This document shows positions 46,695 to 59,187 of a DNA stretch of 64,000 bases, in pieces. The number at the start of each line of letters is the position of its first letter. Position 1 is the stretch's first letter. This DNA comes from Nageia nagi. Taxonomy: Eukaryota; Pinophyta. Both the position numbers and the translations under genes were made by a program. Where the stretch lies: NCBI GenBank assembly GCA_050084985.1, contig JBITNC010000001.1, positions 108,252,001 to 108,316,000 of the forward strand, in the 5' to 3' direction. Below the pieces are notes generated by a model, which saw only the letters and a list, made by a program, of their open reading frames with translations, ran no database searches and had not been told where the DNA came from.

Positions 46695-49600
46695 CATTTA
46701 GCGAGGCAATTTGCTTCCCGATAATTATGCTTGATTTTCGCTTCCACCAAATCCTCAATCATCTTCCTAGAATCCGTAATGATAGGCACAATCTCCCAGC
46801 TCAGAGGTATCAACCCTTTAAGCATATTAACAATATTCAACGAGTCCCCAATGATTAACACTCTGAAGTAGTTAAGACGATTTAGATTGGCTAAGCTGAT
46901 GAACACCGCACGAGCTTTGGAAAAATGACTCATCTGCCACCCCAATGGTTCTGCCATGATCAGTTTTGACTTTCCCCATGTGATATCTTACAACTCCTGC
47001 TGCTCTCGCTGTCCCTGGGTTCCCTTTTGAGGATCCATAAAAGGTATTGGCAGGTGAACCTAATGAGCAAACTTCCTCAGATGTTGATCACCTGGATGTA
47101 CATTCCTCTTCAAACCCCAAATTGCAGAGGATTGACAACTCCCTCGATGATTCCCACCCATCTTTCACTTCAAATTTTTCAAGATTTTCCTTGATGAAGT
47201 TAAAAATATTTAAGGCAATTCGAGTGGCCAGAGAAGAGATTTCCTGAAACACTCTACTGTTCCTTTCCTTCCAGATACCCCATAAAATATGTGGCGAGCT
47301 AAGATCCCATAGCCGCCGCAGCCGGGTACTGAAGAAGGGGCACTTCCACTGTAGGAACAAGTCAGTAACCGTTCTAGGAACCACCCAGGTAGATTGAAAG
47401 TGAAGTAAAACCAGGCGAAAGACTTCGCTTGAGAAATCACAATGAATAAGCAAGTGATTAACCAATTCCTCCTAGCTCTGGCAAAGAATGCACCTGTTAG
47501 CCAAACTAAAATCCCTCTTCCTCAGGTTGTCCAGCGTTAGGATTTTGAATTGAGTAGCAACCTAGGAAAAGAAGCCTATCTTAGGGATAAGATTTTTGAT
47601 CCAAACATTCCTAGCTAACTCCCACTTGGGGATCCCAGCAGTCAAGCATTTGTTATCCGATCACACCATATACAAGCCATGCTTCTCTCCTCCCCAGACT
47701 GTAGAATCCTCCTTACCGGGAGATAGAGTATAGACTTTTAACATGAGATTAAAAGTGAATAACACCTTCTTTTGAGGCTCTTGAAGCTGATCCAAGCTCA
47801 AGTACGTCCATGATATACCTTCCTCTACAGAAATATAGTTATGGACCATGCTTCCATATTTGTAAATAAGCTTTCTCTTGAGAGTTGCAAACTCCACATG
47901 CTCAGTAAGAGGAGTTTTCAACAACCACCTATCCCTCCAAAACTTTACATTCCTCCCATTTCCGAAAATCCAACTTTTTTGATTATTGAGAAACACTCTA
48001 GTGTGTTGAAGACCATTCCAGAAAGCCAAGCCCAACCTAGGATTAGCATCTTCCAAGAAAGAGAATTTGGGGATGTATTTTGCTTTAAGAATCATGGTCC
48101 ACGAAATGGTCGTTTCTGAGATCAGTTTCATTCCAACTTCCCCATAAAAGCCAAGTTCATAGTTTTCAAATCCGTGACTCCTATCCCTTCTTGAGCGTAT
48201 ATTCTACAAACCCTTTTCTAGGTCACCGGGGCCATTCTATTTCTTTCCTCAACCCCAGTCCATAAAAAGTCCCTTTGAATTTAAATAATCTTTTCAAGCA
48301 CCTTTGCTAGGAGCTTGAAAATGGATATATAGTAAACTAGCAAGCTTTGCAACGCTGACTTAATCAATTGAAGTTTACCGACTTGGCTGAGTAAGGTCCC
48401 TTTCCAGCCTGCCAATTTCTTAGCAAATCTTTCTATTACCGGGCCCCACAATGATTCTTTCATCCCTCCTATGAAAAACGAGATGCCAAGATACTTAGTG
48501 GGCAGTTCTTCTATAGTGCAGTGGAAGATGATGGCCACCTTTAATTGAACCTTTTGCCTACATTTAGAAAAAATAACTTTCTCTTTGCAAAGTTTATATT
48601 TTGACCAGATACCTCCTTGTACAAGTCAAGGATTCTTTTAACTCTACAAGCTTGGGGAATCGATGTTTTGGTTGTAATCAAGGTGTCATCCATAAATTGC
48701 TTGTAGGATGTGGGTGGGAGATCCCTAGTCAATGAAATGCCCTCAATCTGACCAAGGTGAATCTCCTTCTGAATGCTCCTTCCCAAAGTCTCCATGATAA
48801 TGAAGAGAAAGGGATAAAAAGGGTCCCCTTGACGAAGACCACGCTTCCACGGAAAGTAACTGATCGCTGCTCCATTGATGAGCATAGAAAAGAAGGTGGT
48901 TGAAATATATTCTTTGATGAGGGTAAGCCAATCCTCTCTGAAGCTAAACTTTCCCATAACATTAAGGAGAAAAGACTAGTACACTCTATCATAGGCTTTA
49001 CTAACGTTGAGTTTCAGGAGCATGCCATACCTATTTGATTTGCAAGCCGAATGAGTAACTTCATGGATCGTAATGATCCCATACAAGATTTTCCTCCCAT
49101 GAACAAAGCCTCCCTGATGAGTACTGATAATACAAGGAAGGATAGTTTTTAACTTGTTTGCCACCACCTTCGACATAATTTTATAAAGCAAATTACAGAG
49201 ACTTATAGGACGATACTTACCAAAAGAGATGGCATCCGTCTCCTTAGGTAATAGAGAAATGAAGATTGAGTCCTTTGGCATAAGCCTCATCCTTTGGAAC
49301 TCTTGGATAGCAAACACGATATCATTGCTTATAATCTCCCACAAGGTCTGCAAGAAACAACCAGGAAAACCATCCGGTCCTGGATCCTTGGAACCCCCCA
49401 TCTCAAAGACCTTCGCTTGGATCTCCTTATCCCCAAACTTGCTCCCCAAAAAATCATTGAGTCTCTCATTTAGGAGGTTTGGAATATTAGTAAGAATCTT
49501 GTTTGCTGCCCTTCTTCTGGATCAAGAGTCCTGGCTAATAAGATCTAGGAAAAAGGAGATACTTGCCTCCCTAACTCTAGCCTCATCCCTGGTATCGGAC

Positions 49601-50755
49601 CCGTCTATGCAATGAATCTCCCTGATTTTGTTGCACATGCAGTGTATGAGGGTAGAAACATGAAAAAAATTGTATTCCGATCCCTTTCTTTCAACCAAGA
49701 GATCCAAGATTTCTGTTTCCACATTATTTCCTCCTGCTCCAACGTTCTATTCAAATTTTCAAGTGTCTCCTATTCCTTAAGCCTGAGATCTTCAGAAAGA
49801 TCATTATATTGGATTTGAGTTTCAAGGTATCTTAATTGGGCCTAAAGGTCCTCTTTCCTTCTGTTAATCAGGCCAAAGGTTTTCCTATTCCAGACCTTTA
49901 GATTTTTTTTAACAATTATCAATTTCTTAGCAACCTGAGTTAAAAGTGAACCCGAGAAAGCCTGTTGCCGCTGGACCAGAATGTTGCCTTCCAGACTTTC
50001 ATGAGTTAACCACATTTTCTCAAAATGGAAGGGGGCATTAGCAAAACTTCTTTGCTCTTGCATCTCTCAAAAAAGATGGTTATGGTCGGAGGCTATCTTA
50101 GGATAGTCTGTATGAGTGGAATCTCCCAACCGATCGATATAGTCCTGAGAGATGAAGACTCTATCCAATTTCTCTTGAATATTCCCCTTGCATCTACCAT
50201 TCGTCCAAGTGAATTTCAATATCCTGAGCTCAACATCCATCAACTTACTCTTAAGAACAAACTCTGAGAAGTTTTTCATACCATCAGTAAAGCCTTCCAT
50301 CCCTCCTTGTTTCTCCGAAGGGTAAAGGGAAGCATTGAAATCTCCTGCCACTATCTAGCATAACCCCTAGAAAGCCTCTCTTATCTGAGTCAAGGAGGAC
50401 CACAAAATTCTCCTCCCAGCCGAGGTAGTGGAAGCGTACACGTTAGTAACCAACATCAGCTCTTTGGTGTCCAAAAGAGTGAAAAGAATAGAACAAAAAT
50501 ATTAGATAGCAACAATCACATCCACCTACAACTTGTTCTTTTCCCATAAACATAAGATACCTTGTGATTTACCAACTGCATTGACCGCCGCATAACTAGC
50601 CTCCCTCCAAAGAATATTTTTGATAGCTCTCTTTCCCTTTTGAAATTTTAGTTTCTTGCAAAAGAATTAGATCAGGTTTCAAGTCTCTCCTTAGAGTGGA
50701 AAAAATTCTGTCTTTTAGGAGTACAGATCCCCCTCACGTTCCAAGAGAGGATTCT
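46650..50755 (-). pseudogene. LINE-B ORF2: endonuclease-reverse transcriptase-RNase H, lightly decayed
   Basis: Begins VRILSWNVRGICTP (about 50745) and then DLKPDLILLQETKISKGK after a frame change. AGDFNASLYPSEKQGG (50300-50350), FTWTNGR, LDRVFISQDY and IASDHNHLF complete the endonuclease. Reverse transcriptase: GSKDPGPDGF, YRPISLCNLLYKIMSKVVAN and motif A LLKLNVSKAYDRVY (48976-49020), whose first catalytic Asp is Asn. Then RGLRQGDPFYPFLF (motif B), motif C QFMDDT (about 48685-48700) and thumb KYLGISFFIGGMKESLWGPV. The connection (47661-48131) and a zinc-type linker (LLIHCDFSSEVFRLV ... ILWGIWKERNSRVFQ, 47088-47465) lead to RNase H with VLIIGDSLNIVNMLKG and HNYREANCLA (46649-46957). Several stops and frameshifts inactivate it. 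Confidence 0.9.
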
Positions 50756-50769
50756 CACTGTTTCATCAA

Positions 50770-52338
50770 TTTTCCTTTCTTCCCTCCACCTCTGAAGAGG
50801 GTTGCTTGAGAGCCTTTGGCAATATCATCTTTGGTTTCTCTATATCTCACTGCATCTTGCATCTGTAGAGGGTGTTCCTGACTGGTCCTTTCCCACTAGC
50901 CCCACCAACTTCTTCTTCTTCTTTTTGCCTCTATGACTAGACATTACCACCACATTATCTTCCTGAGAGTCGGACTCCTCCTCATCTCCCCAAAACTTAC
51001 TCACTGAGACGGGAGGAACTAGGGGACCTTGATCAACTTGACTAATACCTTGTTGGAATGGCTCCTAGGGAGGAATCGGACGTACCAAGAACTGAGTCTC
51101 CAGAACACTATCCAAGATAGCACTGAAAGCTCCAACCCTTGAATCCTCCATTCTTGGAGTTTGTGACACCACTACTTCTTCACCATAAGATACTGCCTCT
51201 GGAATTGGCACCTCCTTATCCGAAGAAGACTCCTCCTCCTCCCTGGAATGTTATTCTCCTAAATTCCTTGGCTCCTCTATGTTAGCAAGCACTGTTGTTT
51301 CATCCCCAGTGGAAGCAATGGTATCACCAACTTGATCTCCTTTAACCTCGAAAGGAATAATAATAAATGTTGGGATTTCCTTAGCCTGAAGGTCCTCCAA
51401 AGTTGAAAACTCATTTTGCAAGGGACTTTGCCCCTTGTTGGCTTGCTTTGAAGATTCCCCTTGCTCCTACTCTTGAAATTGCTCTTTCCTTACCTGTTGT
51501 TTCTTTTTTTGTTTCTCCTACTTTCTTGTCAGGCACCACGAAGAAGAATACCCTTTTTGTTTGCAGAGATCACAGGTCTTGGGGGATTCTCGTATTCAAT
51601 TGATTGTGACCATTCACCTAAAATAGAGATTAGGTCGATAGACTATGAAAGCATTTTGGTTAGGAGAACGTTCACACACATCTGAGCATAAAGCATTCGA
51701 GTTTTGGTTCTTGTTGCCTTATCAATGGAAACTAGATCTCCTATCCAGTTACCAATGCCCACAAAGATATCATCATGCTAGTATTGAAGAGGTAAGCCTG
51801 GGAGTTTGACCCACATAGCAACATAAGAAATCACCTGCATGTAAGGATCAAACCCCAGGGTCCATTTCATTAGAAACATAGCACACTATCTCAGCATCCA
51901 AGGCCCTCCAAAAAAGATTTTTTTAGGTCTTCCTTGCTGCTGAACTTGATGAGAAAATACCCATTAGGAAGAGCCATAATGTTAAACCTACAATTGGTTC
52001 ACCATTTTTGAAATTCCCATTACCTTACAAAGTTAGTATCAGACAAGATCCAGAAAACTTACCCACAAGGTTCAAAGCCCCTCCATAGTTATCTTGATAA
52101 TCTCCAAAGGAATTATGAGCTTCCCTTCCTGGGTCCTCATGTTAAAGCTTGTCAATAGAGATGGTACCACCAACCCTCTTGCAACCTGCACATAAGATAG
52201 TTTTTGTTTTTTATTCGTCGTATCCTCCATTATCTTATCTGGGGGCTTAGAATCAACCCTATCCTCAGATTCTGAGCTAGACAAGGATCGATATTTGGTG
52301 TTTGAATATACCTCCCCATATGAGCCTGACCCTGCCAT
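50770..52338 (-). pseudogene. LINE-B ORF1: DUF4283-type protein, decayed
   Basis: The N-terminus is intact for 88 residues (52072-52338): MAGSGSYGEVYSNTKYRSLS, an acidic/Ser-rich region, KKQKLSYVQVARG, then KLIIPLEIIKITMEGLE, which leads into DUF4283. After a frame change near 52070 the domain continues with ALPNGYFLIKFSSKEDLKK and NGPWGLILTC-like pieces (about 51850-51990). The C-terminal half is Ser/Glu-rich, with several stops. It ends just before ORF2. Confidence 0.75.
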
Positions 52339-52440
52339 AAGAGCAAAGCTGCCAGATGCACCATCAACACCTCTCGACTCCCCTCCCGCTCCTTTCCGCT
52401 CTGCTCTTCAGCTCCTTCCCGCTACATAGGTTTCTGCCTT

Positions 52441-55400
52441 CAATATTTCTTTTAATACCATCCTTAGCATCTTATTTGTCATACCGAATTTTTTCTTTGA
52501 ATCAAAGGATGGATGAGCCATCTTGAACACCCCACACACACACACCTTAAGGTTGAAAATAATTAATCAAAGAATTATTTTAATTTCATTAATCCTTAAT
52601 TTACTAAAAAGAAATTATATATTCATATTAAACACTTTTACGTTAAGAGCACTTGAATATATATCTATAGATGTATAATAAATTTAACATAGATCTCATT
52701 CTCTCTTTTGAAGTAGACATCAAATTTACCCAACTTCACATTTTGAGATTATCAATTTACTTATTAATAATCTATTTCCTATTTTAAAAAATAGATGGAA
52801 TAATACATATGTTGTGTGCCACCAATAATGGAGTTCTTCATATTTAAATGTAAATATCGTATTTAAATATAACGATAATAATTTAAAATACTATTTAAAT
52901 GCATCTACATTTGTAGGTAAAAATATAGTTGAGCTATATCATGAAGAATGTTCGACATTCATAATGAGTTATAAATAATTTTGAAGCATTCATTTTACTA
53001 GACCTATGATCAAGGATTGACATTATATTATTTCAATTATCATATTTTGCAACCAAAGAGGCAAATAGTACAAAAAATAATTGGAGATAAAATCAAGTGA
53101 TAAAAAATACAATAGTTGTGGTCTCTTTTCAAAGTAGGATTTGTTTTCTTGAGAATAATTATCTTCCTTTTTTAAGTAGATTGGTCTACCAACCCCAAAC
53201 AATAAGATGCATCACAAAAGGAGAAGCAATGTGAATGGTTATTGTATTTAACTCTATGTGAATCCATATATATTACCAGTTAATTGTGTATTTTCTTTGA
53301 AGCTAAAGTGCAACTTGTAACAAAGGTATATTCTTGGTATATTTTATTTTAGTTACATGCCAAAAGATAATCTCTACATCAATAAGAATATTAGTCTTAG
53401 ATAACTCTATTAAGACATGTGACTCAAGCTGAATGAGTCATCTTCTTGGTGAATGTATTAACTTTGGGATACTAGAGATGTGGTTTAACTCGATAAATAA
53501 AGATACTATTTTACCAAATTAACAAACATCATATGTAGTACATTTAGATCAAATTCATTTAACTCCAACATGTTATAAAAATGTGCCACATTGGAATATT
53601 TTGCAACAAGATTTGTACATACATCAAAGACTCTTTACATGAATACTTTTATCAATGTTGTGGTTGTGAGTGAACCAATATATATGCATGCTAAAGTGAA
53701 ATAATAGATAAAGTAGACATATTATTGATAAGATACATGTCAAAAACATATAGTTTTTGGATTACAATGATCGTAGGCTATCAAAAAATGATTAAGTTGA
53801 AAGGACCTACAAATCTATGCAATACTTACATCAAAATAATGCATTTATTAAACATTTTTATTGAGGATGGCTATCATCAAGCACATGAAAAAGTAGAAAG
53901 CAAACACTATTTTAAATTAGAGAGGACCAAATTGGTTATTAAGTTCAAGTATTATTCTAGCATGGATGTTATGAAATCTTTCCTCTCCTTTATTCACTTC
54001 AACTAATCTCCCACATTTATGTCCTCTTTGAATTTACATCTCCTATCAAACATTGATTTTCAACATAAATAAATAGATGCAAAAAATTTCTATCATGGAA
54101 GGGTCCTATCATTACAAATTGCACTCTCCCTCAACCACCATTAGCCAACAAAGGAGGCATAATTGGAAAAAAAGTGCATACTCAAGCTCTATTATTTCCC
54201 TTAGAGTTAATAAAATAAAAATTCTCCATTTCATTTATGTTATCCACTTTTAATTTTAATAATAATACTTTTAATTATATGATTATTTAATATTAAACAA
54301 AGTAAAATTAATAAGCATGATATTATCAAAATTTTACCATGTAAGTAAATATTAATTATACCTTAGGAATTAATCTCACATTAATTCTTTTTCCTACAGG
54401 TGCATCATAATGATATTAACAATACCTACATACATCACAAGGGTCAATATAAATAAGTAAACATGCAATACATTATGAAACTATGTGATCTAAATTATCT
54501 TTATGTATTATCGATGATGCTATCAACCATTGTATCCATATTCAAAATTTCATTTCTAGTAACTAAATCTCCTTGGTCCACCTGGTCTTGCAAAGTCAAA
54601 ACTCAAAGATGACATCAAATCTTATAAATGGTCATAACATCATATCATAAACTCCACAAATCTACATCATTAATATATTATTATAATACTAAATCATATT
54701 AGCATAGCAATATTGTACTCATACAATACCACATAAAAACATAAATCAGAAAGGGCATCATAGTATTGGCTCTCATGTAGAGTGGGGAATCACATAATGA
54801 ATAGAACAACCCTTCAACACAATTCAAGGAGAAAATTATGCTGGCAACCATATGAAAAGTGGACCCAAGGTTTGGTTGACTCTCCATCCTATTTAAAAAA
54901 GAGACCAATCTCATTCTTTAAAGAGTATTTTTACCTTAGTATATTTATGCCCTTTTCCTCCAACCTTAAAAATGTTGCTATTAGCTCCTTTAAAATTCAT
55001 AATCTAACCCTATGAGCAAAAAATTCCCATCCTTTCAAGAGTGATCCAATCTGGTGGCTAATTCCATGTCTTCTTGTGGGAATATCTAGAGGAAGTTCCA
55101 AAAACCCCTTTGATAGGAATGGAATTTACTTCCTTATCTACTTGCAAAAATGTTAGTTCCAACCATCCTATAACGAGAGAATAAAATAAACAAGTAATAA
55201 AAAAAGAATGCAATAGTTGTTTATCATCCAAAATAATTAACGTAATTATTGGGATATTAGGATTTCTATTCCATAAAATAAATAAATAATTGGATGGTAC
55301 CTTCATATGATCCCATCTATGCAATCAATAGCTTTATGTTAGATCATGATGAATTTTTGGGTATAAATCTTCACTTTGTTCGATAAGTAATGTTTTCTAA

Positions 55401-55448
55401 TATTTTACTTGAATCAATATCCAATGAGGTGTCATCAAGTTGATGTTA
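52441..55448. other. AT-rich stretch without recognisable gene
   Basis: Short frames only. The 93-codon frame at 53725-54006 shows no family resemblance. An 'ACACACACACACACC' run sits near 52532. Confidence 0.4.
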
Positions 55449-55453
55449 TCTAC

Positions 55454-56138
55454 TATTGACTAGGCTTCTTTATATAATAAAGAAGAAAGAAAATTGATCG
55501 ATGAATATGCCTTAATAGATTAAAGATGCATCAAACATCATGAAATAGGAATAAAAGTAATCCATATTTTATAAAAGGTAATTTTATTAATAATATCAAG
55601 TAATATAATATTGTTCAAATCCGAACAAGAGTCGCTAGTCAATAGCTATTGGGAGACTCTTGGTATCCTAACATATACTTTCTTATGCATGTGAATCCAT
55701 GTGTGTGTAGTTGGTCATGCATTTTCTCTATAATATATGGACTCATCCATGATGATTACACTATTCAATATGGAATTCAACATTAGGTAATCATTATTCA
55801 ACACTTGGTAGTCGGCCCACCCCAAGGTGTGCCAAGGGGTACTTGAAGGATGTATTAGTGAAGTGTGAGTGATTCTTCTCTCAAAATTGCTTGAACATAA
55901 TTTTATATCTCTCTCACATCTCTTTGGAGAAGGTGTATCGATTAGTTATCATGGTGTCTCTTTGCTTAATCTTTATAATTAACTTAACTCTTTATCCTTC
56001 AAACTAATATGGTTCAATTTTCTAACCGATATGGTTCGATCACCAAATTGATACGGTTTGGTCATCCAAACCAATACATATGACTTAATTTAATAAGTTA
56101 ATTACTAATATTATATTCAAATGATTTCCATGCTAACA
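55454..56138 (-). repeat. 3' LTR (685 bp) of the compact element
   Basis: Aligns end to end with 56863-57547. Conserved blocks include 'ATATACTTTCTTATGCATGT', 'TTAGTTATCATGGTGTCTCT' and 'GTCAATTACTAATATTATAT'-type ends. Confidence 0.92.
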
Positions 56139-56862
56139 TCCTCCCTAACATAAAACCAAGTCTCTTCCTTGAGACTTCCTTTTAAATTAACATGTTCTCG
56201 ACATCTCTCCTCCCCAACTTAAGGTGGAGAGTCATCCTTGAGTCTTTGCTTGAATAAAATTAACATTATATCAACAAGGGCATCCTAAAAAAATCTCAAT
56301 AAATCATAGTAAAAAATGGGGGTTTCTCTTTTTTTTTTGGCTCTCTTCAAAGTCGATTGAATCTCCATTACCATCCTGATGAAGCAGTGATGTAACCTCC
56401 TAGGAACAGATTGCAAAGGCCTCAACTCAGGTCCTCTCTTCTTACCTATCTACTATGCCTACTACCCTAACCTACTCTTACTCTTTGTAAACCAATTGAT
56501 GTCTCCTTCTCTCACATAATCCAATTGGTTACAACCTACTTCTAAGGTGTACACCTTTTCAACAATCAAAATTGATCCATTGATTCTATCGATTAGAATC
56601 TTTATCTCTTTATTTCCTCCAACGAAACTATTATTTCTCTACCTCTCTTCTTTAGGTGCCTCTTGTACTCTTTCTTCATTTTTGATCTCATCAATTTTGT
56701 CTTCACCTTGAACCAATTTGGTGATGAATAAATTTAGTACTTTGGTAAATTTTCAATGAAACTTCATAAAATGTATAACCCAAGAGATCCTTTACTTTGT
56801 ATCCTCAAAGGTTCGATTCTTCAAATCTGTAGGGTCCTTTATAGTCTAGTTAGTTAGGATAC

Positions 56863-57547
56863 TGTTGACTGGGATTCTTTATATAAGAAAGAAGGTAGAA
56901 ACCTGATTGATGAATATGCCTCGATAGATTGAAGATGTGTTGAACCTCATAAAATAGAAATACAAGTAATCCATGTTTTATAAAAGGTTTTTTTTTTAAT
57001 AATATCAAGTAATACAATATTATTTGAATCTAAAAAAGAGTCACCAATTGACAGCTATCAATAGACTCCTGGTGTCCCAATATATACTTTCTTATGCATG
57101 TGCATCAATGTGTGTGTAGAAAATCACACCTTTTTTCTATAATATATGTACTCTTTTGCAGTGAGTACAATATTCATCATGGCATTCAACATTTAGTAGT
57201 CATTATTCAGCACTTGGTAGTCAGCCAACATTGAGGCTTGCCAATGGGCACTCAAAGGATGTATTACTGAAATGTGAGTGATGCTTCTCTTGAAATTGCT
57301 TGAATATACTTTTAAATACTTCTCATATCTATTTGAAAAATATGTGTCAATTAGTTATCATGGTGTCTCTTTACTTAATCTCTATAGTTAACTTAACTCT
57401 TTATCCTTCAAACTGATATAGTTCAATCATCAAACTGATACAGTTAGATTTCCAAATCGATACAATTTAGTCTCCCAAATTGATACATATGACTTAATTT
57501 ACTTAGTCAATTACTAATATTATATTTAGCTGATTTCTATACTAACA
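56863..57547 (-). repeat. 5' LTR (685 bp) of the compact element
   Basis: Same length as its partner, with scattered substitutions, many of them transitions. Confidence 0.92.
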
Positions 57548-57861
57548 TCTACCATCTTTCTCATTCATACAAATATTTACACCTTGTGAAAAATCAACTT
57601 ACCAATCTATGAAATATAAAGTCTCCAATGGTCTCGTTGAAAGATGTGTATTAACTAAGTAAATATGACTCATTCACCAATAAGATAAAGAATTATAATA
57701 GGGTGTTTTGGGATACCTCCCAACCAGTTTTTTCTTATAATTGAAATTTGTAAACACTAACCTAGGTAGTGTTTATAGAAAATCCTCCTTTGAAATAAAG
57801 AGTTCCTCCTAGAGAAGCCCTTGATTTACTAGGTAGTCCTCTACCTTATTTCCTTCCCTGT

Positions 57862-58589
57862 TGTTAACACCCAAAAGGAAATTTTAATTTAATTAAAATA
57901 CCCTTTTAAGTATTTGAAATAATTTATTTAATTTATTAAATAAATTCTCTTTTCCATGTGCACTCTCATCTACCTTTATGTTTTATGGTAATAGGTAAGC
58001 TTGACATCACAATAAGCCTAAGGAGGAGCCTTAGCACTAGAATTGTTGCTTATTAAGATGGAGGGGTTGTTCATGATAAAAGATATAACATGACATGAAA
58101 AAATATTAAATCCTTGATAGGTAGTAATATACTTATTTCAATCTTGATTGATGTTTCTTAACACCACCTATCATCTCTAGATTTTTTTTATACTTTGAGC
58201 TCTGCATTCTTACGATATTTCATCCCTTTGAGAGTGAGATTTGATGGATCAAAGATAAGATAATGACATCAAATTAAAGGTAAAGACATTATGGAATGGT
58301 AACCAGGTGATGTCACTAGGTTTTTGATGCTACCACTAGGTTGAGGTTGAATTGGTGGCTTTCTATTTTGGGAAAGCTCATCGTTCATCCTCTTTCATTC
58401 ACATTTTGCCTCTATTCATCATCATAGGTAAAGTACATGTTTGTATCTTCCATAAATCTAGTTTTGATAGGTCAAGGTAAATTAGGTCATTATCATCTTT
58501 CATGCCATTTATTTCTCATTATTCATAATTGATTGGCAAATTTAATTATTTTGTAAATAACCTTAATAAATATTATTTTGGTTATAACA
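57862..58589 (+). repeat. LTR (about 728 bp) of a further LTR retrotransposon
   Basis: Begins TGTTAACACCCAAAAGG and ends GGTTATAACA, giving TG...CA with a TGTTA/TAACA terminus. It is followed after two bases by a primer-binding-like TGGCGAACCC. The start could be three bases earlier (TGTTGTTAAC). No second copy is in the window. Confidence 0.75.
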
Positions 58590-58591
58590 AT

Positions 58592-58607
58592 TGGCGAACC
58601 CAAATTC
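58592..58607 (+). promoter_or_regulatory. Primer-binding site, TGGCGAACCC type
   Basis: TGGCGAACCCAAATTC starts two bases after the LTR end. The TGGCG start excludes initiator-Met and suggests a different tRNA primer, as in some Ty3/gypsy lineages. Confidence 0.6.
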
Positions 58608-58696
58608 TTTTCAATACATCGCATTATCCTTCACTAGTTACATCGAAACCTTAAGGTTTTGGATAGGAATAATATTTCATTTCAAGTATTTTAGAT

Positions 58697-58990
58697 ATGG
58701 ATACACCTATTGCTATAGATCATGAAAATATTAAATGTTATTTTGTATAACCTAAGAAGACTAGCACACAAAAGAATTATGTCAACACACGTAGAATTCA
58801 AAGCAAAAGAGTACAAAGATTGCACCCACACAATGAATATGATATTTTTATAGAATATTATAGCCACACAACCCAAAAAGAAGTGGAAAATAATCAAGAA
58901 GAACTTGATAAGCTCCTATCTAATGCATTAGAGGTACTTGCTAGGCCAGAAAACTCCAAGATTAAAAAGCAATGTATTAGTTTAGAATAA
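58697..58990 (+). pseudogene. N-terminal gag-like ORF behind the LTR, truncated
   Basis: MDTPIAIDHENIKCYFV, one TAA (58748-58750, one transition from Gln), then PKKTSTQKNYVNTRRIQSKR and a Glu-rich helix (TQKEVENNQEELDKLLSNAL), ending with a TAA at 58988-58990. It starts about 90 bp after the primer-binding site, where gag begins in LTR elements. The charged, helical character fits a gag N-terminus, but no named domain is visible. Continuation is lost where the copia element begins. Confidence 0.5.
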
Positions 58991-59187
58991 TGCCTTAATA
59001 CACAAGAATATTGACTCTTCACATTCACCTTCTTTGGTGACCCTTGAGATACAATGTAACTTTTCATATTCTTTTAGCAATGACACTTCAAATTCTAGCA
59101 TACATAAAGCTATGAATTTACTAAATATAGTAAGTAACTACTACTATAATATATATACCATAATCCCTAAGGATTAGGTGTCTAATA

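Larger units (their letters stand above)
45651..52440 (-). mobile_element. LINE-B: least decayed plant L1-type LINE, minus strand
   Basis: The 3' end is marked on the minus strand by CAACTGCATC followed by oligo-A (oligo-T at 45651-45660). The 5' end is placed at about 52440 where GC-rich leader sequence stops. It is clearly more GC-rich than its surroundings and has fewer stops than LINE-A and LINE-C, so it is probably the most recent of the three. Order from the right: ORF1, ORF2 (endonuclease, reverse transcriptase, zinc linker, RNase H), then a further open stretch of about 0.7 kb. I could not find a convincing target duplication, so the 5' boundary is approximate. Confidence 0.85.
55449..57552 (-). 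mobile_element. Compact non-autonomous LTR retrotransposon with perfect 5-bp duplication
   Basis: Two direct repeats of exactly 685 bp (55454-56138 and 56863-57547) flank 724 bp, giving a 2094-bp element. TCTAC occurs on both sides (55449-55453 and 57548-57552). Read on the minus strand, each LTR starts TGTTAG and ends in CAACA or its worn form. The left LTR is preceded on that strand by a purine tract, TTAGGGAGGA, placing the 3' LTR on the left. The interior encodes no gag or pol. The right-hand LTR keeps the terminal TG dinucleotide on the plus strand, while the left has TA. No convincing primer-binding site was seen. Confidence 0.92.

Noticed and set aside
45630-52460. Target-site duplication for LINE-B
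   Set aside because: No stretch next to about 52440 matches the sequence left of the oligo-T at 45651 well enough; reported boundaries are therefore approximate.
53725-54006. 93-codon plus-strand frame
   Set aside because: No recognised motif, no conserved neighbours and composition typical of AT-rich noise.
56830-56870. Primer-binding site of the compact LTR element
   Set aside because: A GTATCCTAAC phrase near the 5' LTR end shares only GTATC with the initiator-Met site; too weak to call.
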